The translations under genes were made by a program, and so were the position numbers. 12,110 bases of DNA from an uncultured Gemmatimonadota bacterium (GTDB taxonomy: Bacteria; Gemmatimonadota; Gemmatimonadetes; Gemmatimonadales; Gemmatimonadaceae): contig CAIVJV010000131.1 of assembly GCA_903906325.1 (NCBI GenBank), positions 1-12,110 of the forward strand, read 5' to 3'. The notes below the pieces were generated by a model. The model searched no databases, was not told the DNA's origin, and saw only the letters and a list, made by a program, of their open reading frames with translations. The stretch's first letter is position 1. Each line of letters starts with the position of its first letter. Positions 5,689 through 11,657 of the stretch are shown here, piece by piece.

Positions 5689-7884
5689 GCGCTGCAACAA
5701 CCGATTCGCGACGCTGAGCTTGTCTGAGAGATTCGTCGCGATCAGCCGGTGGAGGAGCCCCACCGCCTCGCGTGCCTGCGTCTCCAACCTCGCGAGCGCC
5801 GCCTCGGAGAGGCAGAGCACTACCGCCTCGTCCACCGCGAGGACGTCCGCCCCGCGCGCCTGGCGGGTGTAGAGCGCGATCTCTCCGACGATCGCCCCTG
5901 CCGTCATCGTGCGTAGCCGCAGCGGCGTACCATCGACCCCCGCCACCTGCACCGTGAGCGAGCCCCGCACCACCAGATAGAGATCGCGCGAGATCTCGCC
6001 CGCGCGGATCAGATAATGCCCCGCCGGCACGGTGCGCTGCTCCATCGCCGCGAGCAGCACCTCGATCCACGGACTCGGCCCGAGCTGCTGCACCAGCTGC
6101 TGGTGCACAGAAAAGTCACTGACATCGTCCTTGCAGTCGGCGAGCAACATCGTCTCGCAGTGCTCGAGCGCGGCATTCACGTCCGGGAACCGCCGCAGAG
6201 TGTCGTCCACGTCGAAGCGTAGCTCCGACCGGGTGAACTGTGCCACCACCGGCGCCGGAACCTCCGTGCAGTACAGCGAGACGCCGCGCGCCGTCGTCAG
6301 CTTGCGCAGCTTGAGGAAGACGGCCGTCGCCGCGGAGTCCACCCCACTGACATGCCGGAAGTCGAGCAGCAGGAAGCGCAACCGCGGGAGCGCCTCCTGC
6401 GCGAGGCGCTCCCGCACCTTTTCGAGGATCCGCTCCGCCGTCCCGAAGAAGAGGAATCCTTGGAGGTGGATCACCTCCAGCGCATCGCCATGCGCGGCGA
6501 GATGCGCGGTCGCCGCAGGGGAGCGATCCACCGTGCTACGCAGGTCGCGCCCGCTCGCGCTGAACCGCACCACCGGGAGCCGCGAGTAGGTGAAGGCGAA
6601 CATCCCCACCGCCACGAGGAGTCCCGCCCCGAGGCCGGCGAGGAACCCCACCGTGCTGATCACGAGGAGGATCACGGGTACGATTGCCCATTCAAGCGTT
6701 GGCAACCGCCGCCGCGAGGCGACCGCCCAGGTAAGGAGGAGTTCGATTCCCAGGAACATCACCAAGCCGCCGGTGAGGAAGACCGGCATCGCTGCCACGA
6801 GCGTCCCTGCCACCGCGAGCAGGGCGAGCAACGCGACCGCGCGCGCATACCCCGCCGCGCGCGTGCGCACCCCAATTCGCTCAGCCAACATCGTCCCGCC
6901 CACCGCGACGAATCCCGCCATCCCGCCGAATGCGCCGGCGACGAGGTTCGCGATGCCGTTCGACCGGAGTGCCTCGTCGGGATCGAGGTCCACGCCGAGC
7001 GCCAGCTCCAACCCGCTCGTGTTCAGCAAGAGGCCGATCAAGGCCAGCACTGCCGCCGAGACCATTGCGGGGGCAGCCTGCCAGACCGCGCCCCACTCCA
7101 CGAGCGGGAGGAGGGCAGGGGTGGGGAAGGTGATTGCGCGCCCTGCCGGCGCGGCGGCGGGGAGCCAGCCCGCGGCGCGGATCTCCGCGTCAGTGAGTCC
7201 CAATCCCAGTACGGTCACACCGTAGAAACACCCCGCCGCGAGCAGGAGAGCGCCCGGGATGAAGAAGGGATGGGTGAGACGTCGTACCCCGACTGAGAGC
7301 CCGATCGCGAAGGCAAGAGCCGGCACCGCACGTGCGAGGATCTGCGAATCCCCGAGCTGCTGCACCATTGCGAGCGGGGTCTTTGCCCCGAGCACGAGCG
7401 AGAGGCCACCGGTGAGCATCAACCACCCCGCCCCTGCGAGGAACCCCGCGATCACGGGGTAGGGGACGAACCGCACGAGCCCCCCGAGGCGCAGCCGTCC
7501 GACCACGAGCAAGAGTGCGCCGGTGACGACCGTCGACATCCCGAGGATCGCGAGGACCGTTGCGACGCGCGCCTCGGGGGGTGCGGTCATTTGCGCCGCC
7601 GTCGCCGTCATCGCTCCTGCGATGAGCGGGATCCCCGCCTCCTGCACAATCCCGATTGCCCCTGGGAGCCGATCCCGCCAGGCGGTGTAGGCGGCGTAGA
7701 GGACGTTGCTCAGGATGAAGACCCCGACCCCGAGCCCATAGCCGGACTCGGTCGGTCCACTGAACATCAGCGCCATTATCGCGAAGCCGAACCCAAGCGT
7801 ATTGATCGCCGAGACCGTCCCGAAGGTCAGGAGGCTCAACGTCTTCGCAGGGTTGGCGGGGGCGGGGCGGGTCGTTCCAGCCAT
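5677..7884 (-). CDS. SulP-family transporter with STAS and cyclic-nucleotide-binding domains
   Basis: This 735-residue inner-membrane protein has three parts. Residues about 15-435 are a SulP/SLC26-like membrane domain with roughly 10-12 hydrophobic segments; conserved-looking pieces include VRFVPYPVIAGFLAGAGWL at 137-155 and NGIANLVAGAFGGMAGF near 309-325. Residues about 465-580 are a STAS domain (LLLDFRHVSGVDSAATAVF near 506-523, with the usual D-S at 516-517). Residues about 605-725 are a cNMP-binding/CAP effector domain: GEIALYTRQARGADVLA at 667-683 keeps the Glu (E668) and Arg (R677) of the phosphate cassette, with Gly in place of the usual Ser/Thr after Arg. The substrate cannot be read from the sequence (sulfate, bicarbonate and others are possible). 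The fusion suggests gating by a cyclic nucleotide or by anti-sigma-type partners. The gene lies 20 bp after the acetyltransferase gene and has its own candidate -10 there. Confidence 0.88.
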   Translation of the reverse strand: MAGTTRPAPANPAKTLSLLTFGTVSAINTLGFGFAIMALMFSGPTESGYGLGVGVFILSNVLYAAYTAWRDRLPGAIGIVQEAGIPLIAGAMTATAAQMTAPPEARVATVLAILGMSTVVTGALLLVVGRLRLGGLVRFVPYPVIAGFLAGAGWLMLTGGLSLVLGAKTPLAMVQQLGDSQILARAVPALAFAIGLSVGVRRLTHPFFIPGALLLAAGCFYGVTVLGLGLTDAEIRAAGWLPAAAPAGRAITFPTPALLPLVEWGAVWQAAPAMVSAAVLALIGLLLNTSGLELALGVDLDPDEALRSNGIANLVAGAFGGMAGFVAVGGTMLAERIGVRTRAAGYARAVALLALLAVAGTLVAAMPVFLTGGLVMFLGIELLLTWAVASRRRLPTLEWAIVPVILLVISTVGFLAGLGAGLLVAVGMFAFTYSRLPVVRFSASGRDLRSTVDRSPAATAHLAAHGDALEVIHLQGFLFFGTAERILEKVRERLAQEALPRLRFLLLDFRHVSGVDSAATAVFLKLRKLTTARGVSLYCTEVPAPVVAQFTRSELRFDVDDTLRRFPDVNAALEHCETMLLADCKDDVSDFSVHQQLVQQLGPSPWIEVLLAAMEQRTVPAGHYLIRAGEISRDLYLVVRGSLTVQVAGVDGTPLRLRTMTAGAIVGEIALYTRQARGADVLAVDEAVVLCLSEAALARLETQAREAVGLLHRLIATNLSDKLSVANRLLQRARS

Positions 7885-7890
7885 GCGGTA

Positions 7891-7896
7891 AAGCTA
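7891..7896 (-). promoter_or_regulatory. Candidate -10 element for a leaderless SulP transcript
   Basis: On the minus strand TAGCTT (7896-7891) is followed by TACCGC and then the ATG, exactly as at rnz. The core CGGTAGCTTT is identical at the two genes. It lies in the 20-bp gap after the acetyltransferase stop, and no Shine-Dalgarno sequence is present. The small inverted repeat GGTAAAGCTACC (7887-7898) overlaps the hexamer. Confidence 0.45.
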
Positions 7897-7904
7897 CCGC
7901 GCCC

Positions 7905-8426
7905 TCAGAGCGCTCGCGCGTAGAGCAGATCGGTCGTCGCATCGGTCCCCACCATGAAGGTGTGCGCCCCGACCGGCGTGAACCCCTGCCGCGTGTAGAA
8001 GGCGATCGCCCGCGGGTTGTGCTCCCAGACCCCGAGCCAGACCGTCTGTGCCCCGCGCGCACGCGCCACGTCAAAGGCCGCGGCGATCAGCTGCTGCGCC
8101 ATCCCCGTCCCGTGGTACGGTGCATCGATGTAGAACCGCTTGATCTCGATCGGCGCCGGCCCCGTCACGCAGGCGGGGACCTCGCCGTCGGAGACCTGCG
8201 TGAACCCGGCGAACACGCCATCGCACTCGACCAGGAGCGTCTGCATCGTGGGATCCATGAGCTCGGCGCTTTGCTGCGGCACCCCGAACGTCTCGGTGAG
8301 GTGCCGGGCCAGATCCTCGGGTGTGTGAAACGCCCCGAAGGTCGCCGTGAAGGTCCGCGCCCCGAACGCCGCCAGCGCCGCCGCGTCCGCCACCGTGGCG
8401 CGGCGGATCGTGCCCGGCGCGGTCAT
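7905..8426 (-). CDS. GNAT-family N-acetyltransferase, PaiA-like
   Basis: The ATG at 8426 gives 173 residues. The acetyl-CoA-binding motif A is KRFYIDAPYHGTGMAQQLI near 96-114, with the pyrophosphate loop HGTGMA at 105-110. Motif B is WLGVWEHNPRAIAFYTRQGF at 130-149. The end (GAHTFMVGTDATTDLLYARA) closely follows the layout of Bacillus subtilis PaiA, a spermidine/spermine acetyltransferase. A polyamine or other small amine substrate is therefore plausible but not proven. The ATG overlaps the photolyase stop (ATGA, 8423-8426), so translation is probably coupled to the photolyase and the two share a transcript. An upstream extension of the frame to 8597 runs inside photolyase coding sequence and is not used. 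Confidence 0.9.
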   Translation of the reverse strand: MTAPGTIRRATVADAAALAAFGARTFTATFGAFHTPEDLARHLTETFGVPQQSAELMDPTMQTLLVECDGVFAGFTQVSDGEVPACVTGPAPIEIKRFYIDAPYHGTGMAQQLIAAAFDVARARGAQTVWLGVWEHNPRAIAFYTRQGFTPVGAHTFMVGTDATTDLLYARAL

Positions 8427-9850
8427 CGCGGGAACATCCGGATGTACGCCTCCGCGTCGAACTTCTCCCGCGCCCGCGCGAGACTCATCGGCCGGATCAC
8501 CCCGAAGACCGGCTTGTCGAACCAGGGGCGGTCGAACTTCCCGAAGCACCACTGGATCCCGCCGTAGCTCGAGGGGTCGCGCCCGTCGAGCGCCCACTTG
8601 TTGTTGAGATGGATCAGATGCTCGAGCGCCTGCTTGTAGCGCGCCGTCCAGAGGAGCACCGACTTGCCCCAGAGCATCCGCACCACGTTGTGCATGTGCC
8701 CGGTGCGGACCATCTCCCGCTGGGCCGCGTTCCAGAGCTCGTCATGCGTCTCGGCGCGCTCCAGCTGAGCGCGCGTGTAGATCGCCTCGCGCGGATCGTC
8801 CGTGTGCTTCTCCATCGTCTTATGCACCCAGTCCGGGAGCCCTTTGAGCTTCCCGTGATTGGGGTTCCGCAGGCAGAAGTTGAGCGCGAGCTCGCGCCAG
8901 GTGATCAACTCGTCCTCGAACTTCGCCGCCGACGCCTGGTACCCTGCCGCGCGGACGGTGCGCACCACCTCGGCGGGGGAGATCTGCCCGAAGTGGAGCC
9001 AGGGGGAGAGACGCGAGGAGCCCTCGGTGTCGCTCGGTTCATTGCGCCGCTCGGCGTACTCCTTGAGCGCCCCCTCGCAGAAGGCGCGGAGGCGGGCGCG
9101 GGCGCCGTCGAGTCCGCTCGCGAAGGGCACCGGTGGGACGCTGTGATCGATCTCGCACCGCGCGACCTCGGCTGCCACGTCGAGTCGGTCCAGGTCGAGG
9201 CGATCGACCTCGAGGGAATCCCAGATGGCGTCGGAGAGCGCGCGCGAGGCGGGGCGCTCCTCCACCGGTTCCAAGGCGAGGTCGAGGAGCTTCGCGATCT
9301 TGGGACGGATCGTCCGCGCCGCGTATTCCTCCTTCACGAAGGCGCCGGAGGGGACCACCGCGTGGGATTCCACCAGGTCCACGCGGCAGGGCGCGCGTTC
9401 CACGAAGCGGGCAGTCCGCTCCGCGATCCCCGCGGTGGGGAAGCGGTCGGTCACGACAAGGGCCGCCCGGGCCGCGAGGCGATCGACGACGCGACGATCG
9501 TCATCGCGCCGGCGCCGCAACACGAACTGGTACCGGAACCCCAACCGCTCGGCGCGCGCATGGAGGGCGCGTGCGTTCTCGAGGATGACCGTGTGGATCC
9601 GGTCGTTCGCGTGCTCGTAGGTCGGGTCGAGCCCCTGATGCACGAGGAGCGGCTTCCCGAGCCGGTCGGCGTGGAGGATCGCCTGTCGCAGGGCCCAGTT
9701 CTCCTCGAACCGGTGCGTGCTCTGCATCCAATAGAGCACGTAGTCGCCGTCCGGTTGGGTGCGGACCGCGTTGGCGGTCACCGCCCGGAGGGCGAGTTGG
9801 TCGCGGACGAAGTCCGAGGTCAGGAGATGGGGGCGGGCCTTCGGGCTCAT
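8423..9850 (-). CDS. phr: Class II CPD photolyase (deoxyribodipyrimidine photolyase)
   Basis: This 475-residue flavoprotein should split cyclobutane pyrimidine dimers using light and FADH-. Features point to class II rather than class I: YWMQSTHRFEENWALRQAI near 40-58 (class II N-domain 'QSxRxExNxAL'), HADRLGKPLLVHQGL near 60-74, EIDHSVPPV near 233-241, LSPWLHFGQIS at 281-291, FEDELITWRELALNFCLRNP at 311-330, ETHDELWNAAQREMV at 367-381, GHMHNVVRMLWGK at 384-396, and LNNKWALDGRDPSSYGG at 415-431. The tail GIQWCFGKFDRPWFDKPVFG (431-450) keeps the family DR-W and PVFG pattern with a divergent middle. The ATG at 9850 is the only good start; no Shine-Dalgarno sequence and no well-placed -10 are seen before it (TACCGT lies only 2 nt upstream). 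It heads the minus-strand unit with the acetyltransferase. Confidence 0.93.
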   Translation of the reverse strand: MSPKARPHLLTSDFVRDQLALRAVTANAVRTQPDGDYVLYWMQSTHRFEENWALRQAILHADRLGKPLLVHQGLDPTYEHANDRIHTVILENARALHARAERLGFRYQFVLRRRRDDDRRVVDRLAARAALVVTDRFPTAGIAERTARFVERAPCRVDLVESHAVVPSGAFVKEEYAARTIRPKIAKLLDLALEPVEERPASRALSDAIWDSLEVDRLDLDRLDVAAEVARCEIDHSVPPVPFASGLDGARARLRAFCEGALKEYAERRNEPSDTEGSSRLSPWLHFGQISPAEVVRTVRAAGYQASAAKFEDELITWRELALNFCLRNPNHGKLKGLPDWVHKTMEKHTDDPREAIYTRAQLERAETHDELWNAAQREMVRTGHMHNVVRMLWGKSVLLWTARYKQALEHLIHLNNKWALDGRDPSSYGGIQWCFGKFDRPWFDKPVFGVIRPMSLARAREKFDAEAYIRMFPR

Positions 9851-9894
9851 CCACGGTAGACGCTGGGGGGGTGGCGTCAGGTTCCCGGACCGGC

Positions 9895-9900
9895 TAGGTT
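9895..9900 (+). promoter_or_regulatory. Possible -10 element of tRNA-Ala
   Basis: TAGGTT lies 35 nt before the mature tRNA 5' end, which would give a leader of about 28 nt for RNase P to remove. No good -35 lies at 16-18 bp, so this is a weak call, based on the TANNNT form seen at other starts here. Confidence 0.3.
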
Positions 9901-9935
9901 CAGGTGTTGGCGCCCTCCCCAGAGGGACGGCCTGC

Positions 9936-10008
9936 GGGGCTGTAGCTCAGCTGGGAGAGCGCTGCAATCGCACTGCAGAGGTCAGGGGTTCGATCCCCCT
10001 CAGCTCCA
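9936..10008 (+). tRNA. tRNA-Ala, anticodon CGC
   Basis: The 73-nt cloverleaf folds fully. Acceptor stem GGGGCTG (9936-9942) pairs with CAGCTCC (10001-10007) with one G-T wobble; the D arm is GCTC/GAGC; the anticodon stem is CTGCA/TGCAG with loop ATCGCAC; the T arm is AGGGG/CCCCT with loop TTCGATC. The discriminator is A. CGC reads the alanine codon GCG, common in a GC-rich genome. The 3' CCA is not encoded, so it must be added after RNase Z or exonuclease trimming. Confidence 0.96.
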
Positions 10009-10126
10009 CTCGAATAGCTCTTCGCTGGTCCGTTCGACACAACTGAAGCCCGCCGCCGTTCGGTAGGACGGAGAGTTCCAATGACGGCGCGCGTGGCATG
10101 TGCTCGGACGAGTCCAGCTTCCTCAG
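10009..10126 (+). other. Trailer and intergenic DNA after tRNA-Ala, no gene seen
   Basis: This 118-bp stretch between the tRNA and its terminator contains no second tRNA and no convincing gene. A GGAGAG sequence (10070-10075) stands 5 bp before an ATG at 10081, but that frame runs through the terminator hairpin and only adds an unlikely extension to the SRAP protein. Confidence 0.5.
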
Positions 10127-10160
10127 ACGCCGCGGACCCCAGGGTTCCGCGGCGTTTCGT
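10127..10160 (+). terminator. Strong hairpin terminator after tRNA-Ala
   Basis: ACGCCGCGGA (10127-10136) pairs perfectly with TCCGCGGCGT (10146-10155) around the 9-nt loop CCCCAGGGT and is followed by TTCGT. The 10-bp GC stem and short T-containing tail fit an intrinsic terminator that insulates the SRAP gene from tRNA transcription. Confidence 0.65.
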
Positions 10161-10182
10161 GCGTCTGGGGCCCCGGGCGCCA

Positions 10183-10188
10183 TACCTT
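10183..10188 (+). promoter_or_regulatory. Candidate -10 element for a leaderless SRAP transcript
   Basis: TACCTT is followed by exactly six C residues and the ATG at 10195. No Shine-Dalgarno sequence is present, and the terminator hairpin ends 28 bp upstream of the hexamer, so the gene needs its own promoter here. Confidence 0.45.
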
Positions 10189-10194
10189 CCCCCC

Positions 10195-10878
10195 ATGTGC
10201 GGACGCGCCTACGCCCTCTTCACCGAGGCCGACCTCGCCACCCGGTACCTCCAGGGGCGGCCGACCACCCTCGGCGAGCTCACCCCCACCGCCAATCTCG
10301 CCCCCACGCAGCGGACGCCCGTCGTGCGCGAGGTGGACGGCGTGCGTGAGCTCACGCGACTCCGCTGGGGGCTCGTCCCCTCGTGGGCGAAGGAGCTGAA
10401 GATCGGTGCCTCGATGATCAATGCGCGGGCCGAGACCGTCGCGGAGAAGCCGTCGTTTCGTGCGGCCTTCCGTCAGCGGCGGTGCATCGTCCCGCTCTCG
10501 GGGTTCATCGAGTTTCAGCGTGACGGGACCCGGAAGCGCCCCTTCGCCATCGCGCGCGCGGACCGCGCTATTCTGAGTGTCGCGGGGCTCTGGGAGCGGT
10601 GGGTCGACCCCGCGGGGGGCGAAGTCGAGACCTTCGCCGTGATCACCACCGAGGCGAACCGCTTTATGGCGCCGATCCACGACCGGATGCCGGTGATCCT
10701 GGAGCCGGGGGACGAGGACACCTGGCTCCGCGCCGACACCGAGTCCGCGGCGTTGCACGCGCTCCTCGCGCCGTGCGCTGAGGGCCGGCTCACCGCGCAC
10801 GAGATCTCGCCGCTGATCAACTCCCCGCGGAACGACGCGCCGGAACTGCTCGCGCCGGTGGGCGACGCGCGCGCCTGA
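10195..10878 (+). CDS. yedK: SRAP/HMCES family protein (YedK-like abasic-site shield)
   Basis: This 227-residue protein belongs to the SOS-response-associated peptidase family, whose members form a thiazolidine crosslink to abasic sites in single-stranded DNA through the N-terminal cysteine. The ATG at 10195 gives MCGR, exposing Cys2 after methionine removal. The other active-site residues are present: N76 in SMINARAET, R78, E106 in LSGFIEFQRDG and H162 in APIHDRMPVIL. The usual GFYEW motif is GFIEF here, with Phe for Trp. Further marks are NLAPTQ at 34-39, RWGLVPSW at 57-64 and FRAAFRQRRCIVP at 88-100. No LexA-type operator is visible. The gene is convergent with the DinB gene, with 15 bp between the stops. 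A longer frame from 10081 would bury Cys2 and is rejected. Confidence 0.93.
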   Translation: MCGRAYALFTEADLATRYLQGRPTTLGELTPTANLAPTQRTPVVREVDGVRELTRLRWGLVPSWAKELKIGASMINARAETVAEKPSFRAAFRQRRCIVPLSGFIEFQRDGTRKRPFAIARADRAILSVAGLWERWVDPAGGEVETFAVITTEANRFMAPIHDRMPVILEPGDEDTWLRADTESAALHALLAPCAEGRLTAHEISPLINSPRNDAPELLAPVGDARA

Positions 10879-10893
10879 GCCCTCGCTCCGGCG

Positions 10894-11418
10894 CTACCAC
10901 CGCTCCCGCGCGCGCAGCCCCGTGATGTGCGCCACATGGTGCCGCCCGTGCCAGGCGTACATCGCGAGCATCCCATCGATGATCTGCGGGCCGTTCGCCG
11001 GATGCAGATACGGGCGTGCGAACTGCGCCGGCGTCATCGCCTCGAGCACCGCGACGAGCCGCGCATGGACTCCCTCGATTATCTGGAGCGACGGCGCCAG
11101 CGGCATCCGGGCATCCGCCAGCTCGGCGAACGCCTTCTCCGGGTAGGGCCGGATGGTCGGATTCTCCTCCGCCAGCGCGAGCTTGAGCCGCGTGAGCGCG
11201 TTGGTGTGGGAGTCGGCGAGATGATGGACCACCTGGCGGACGGTCCAGCCCCCCGGGCGGTACGGGGTGTCGAGCTGGGCCTCGGAGAGCCCGAGCAACG
11301 CCCCATGCAGCTCGGCCGGGAGGTCGCGGATCTGCGCGATGCGCTGGGCCCGCTCCCCCGCCGTGGACTCGGCGGGACGCTGGAAGCGGCCGATGGGGTA
11401 GGCGAGGTCGATGGTCAT
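10894..11418 (-). CDS. yfiT: YfiT/BstA-type DinB-fold putative metal-dependent protein
   Basis: The 174-residue protein strongly recalls Bacillus subtilis YfiT, a four-helix DinB-fold metal-binding protein. It has YPIGRFQRP at the N-terminus, LDTPYRPGGWTVRQVVHHLA at 49-68 and WHGRHHVAHI at 156-165. The three metal ligands of YfiT (a His in the HHLADSH motif and two His four residues apart) correspond to H66, H160 and H164. YfiT-like proteins are often called putative hydrolases, and some DinB-fold relatives are bacillithiol or mycothiol transferases. A thiol-transferase role with glutathione would suit the gshAB neighbours but is speculation. The ATG at 11418 has a close TACTAT hexamer and no Shine-Dalgarno sequence. 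Confidence 0.9.
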   Translation of the reverse strand: MTIDLAYPIGRFQRPAESTAGERAQRIAQIRDLPAELHGALLGLSEAQLDTPYRPGGWTVRQVVHHLADSHTNALTRLKLALAEENPTIRPYPEKAFAELADARMPLAPSLQIIEGVHARLVAVLEAMTPAQFARPYLHPANGPQIIDGMLAMYAWHGRHHVAHITGLRARERW

Positions 11419-11424
11419 AGGGAA

Positions 11425-11430
11425 ATAGTA
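11425..11430 (-). promoter_or_regulatory. Candidate -10 element for a leaderless DinB-protein transcript
   Basis: On the minus strand TACTAT (11430-11425), a 5 of 6 match to TATAAT, is followed by TTCCCT and then the ATG. It is the best of the start-proximal hexamers in this window. It is divergent from the tRNA-Gln promoter. Confidence 0.55.
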
Positions 11431-11441
11431 CCCCGGAAGGG

Positions 11442-11470
11442 TTGCCCGACGGAGGGGGGCTGTCTAGACT
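11442..11470 (+). promoter_or_regulatory. Promoter of tRNA-Gln
   Basis: TTGCCC (11442-11447) and TAGACT (11465-11470) are separated by 17 bp, a good sigma-70-type arrangement. Transcription would begin near 11477, giving a leader of about 30 nt before the tRNA. Confidence 0.65.
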
Positions 11471-11505
11471 TCGGATTCCTCGCGGCGCCCGGTCGCTGCG
11501 GGTAC

Positions 11506-11578
11506 TGCCCCTTGGTGTAACTGGCAACACGCCTGACTCTGGATCAGGAGAGTCCTGGTTCGATCCCAGGAGGGGCAA
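11506..11578 (+). tRNA. tRNA-Gln, anticodon CTG
   Basis: A complete 73-nt cloverleaf: acceptor TGCCCCT (11506-11512) with AGGGGCA (11571-11577), D arm GTGT/ACAC, anticodon stem CCTGA/TCAGG with loop CTCTGGA, T arm CCTGG/CCAGG with loop TTCGATC, discriminator A. The first acceptor pair is U-A, a known tRNA-Gln trait. CTG reads the codon CAG. CCA is not encoded. Confidence 0.96.
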
Positions 11579-11594
11579 CTCTGGCGGTATCGAG

Positions 11595-11634
11595 AGCCCG
11601 ACCGAGCCCAGCGCTCTGTCGGGCTTCTTCGTTT
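11595..11634 (+). terminator. Rho-independent terminator of tRNA-Gln
   Basis: AGCCCGAC (11595-11602) pairs with GTCGGGCT (11618-11625). Inside, GAGC (11604-11607) pairs with GCTC (11613-11616) beyond a single mismatch, leaving a 5-nt loop. The stem is followed by TCTTCGTTT. It begins 17 nt after the tRNA end. Confidence 0.8.
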
Positions 11635-11641
11635 GGCCCCG

Positions 11642-11657
11642 GCCCCGCTCACGGGGC
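11642..11657 (-). terminator. Small hairpin at the methyltransferase stop codon
   Basis: GCCCCG (11642-11647) pairs with CGGGGC (11652-11657). The 4-nt loop contains the stop codon of the minus-strand gene (TCA at 11649-11651, TGA). There is no T-run directly after it on the minus strand. The tRNA-Gln terminator next to it may also stop transcripts from this side. Confidence 0.35.

Noticed and set aside
8427..8597. N-terminal extension of the PaiA-like acetyltransferase to 8597
   Set aside because: It lies inside the conserved photolyase C-terminus in another frame; the GNAT domain begins right after the ATG at 8426.
9936..10008. tRNA-Ala as an attachment site of an integrated element
   Set aside because: No repeat of the tRNA 3' end was noticed elsewhere in the window, and no integrase or foreign-looking genes are present.
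10081..10197. Longer start for the SRAP protein at 10081 with a GGAGAG sequence 5 bp upstream
   Set aside because: The extension would run through the 10-bp terminator hairpin and would put 38 residues before the cysteine that must be N-terminal for SRAP chemistry; MCGR at 10195 is the family start.
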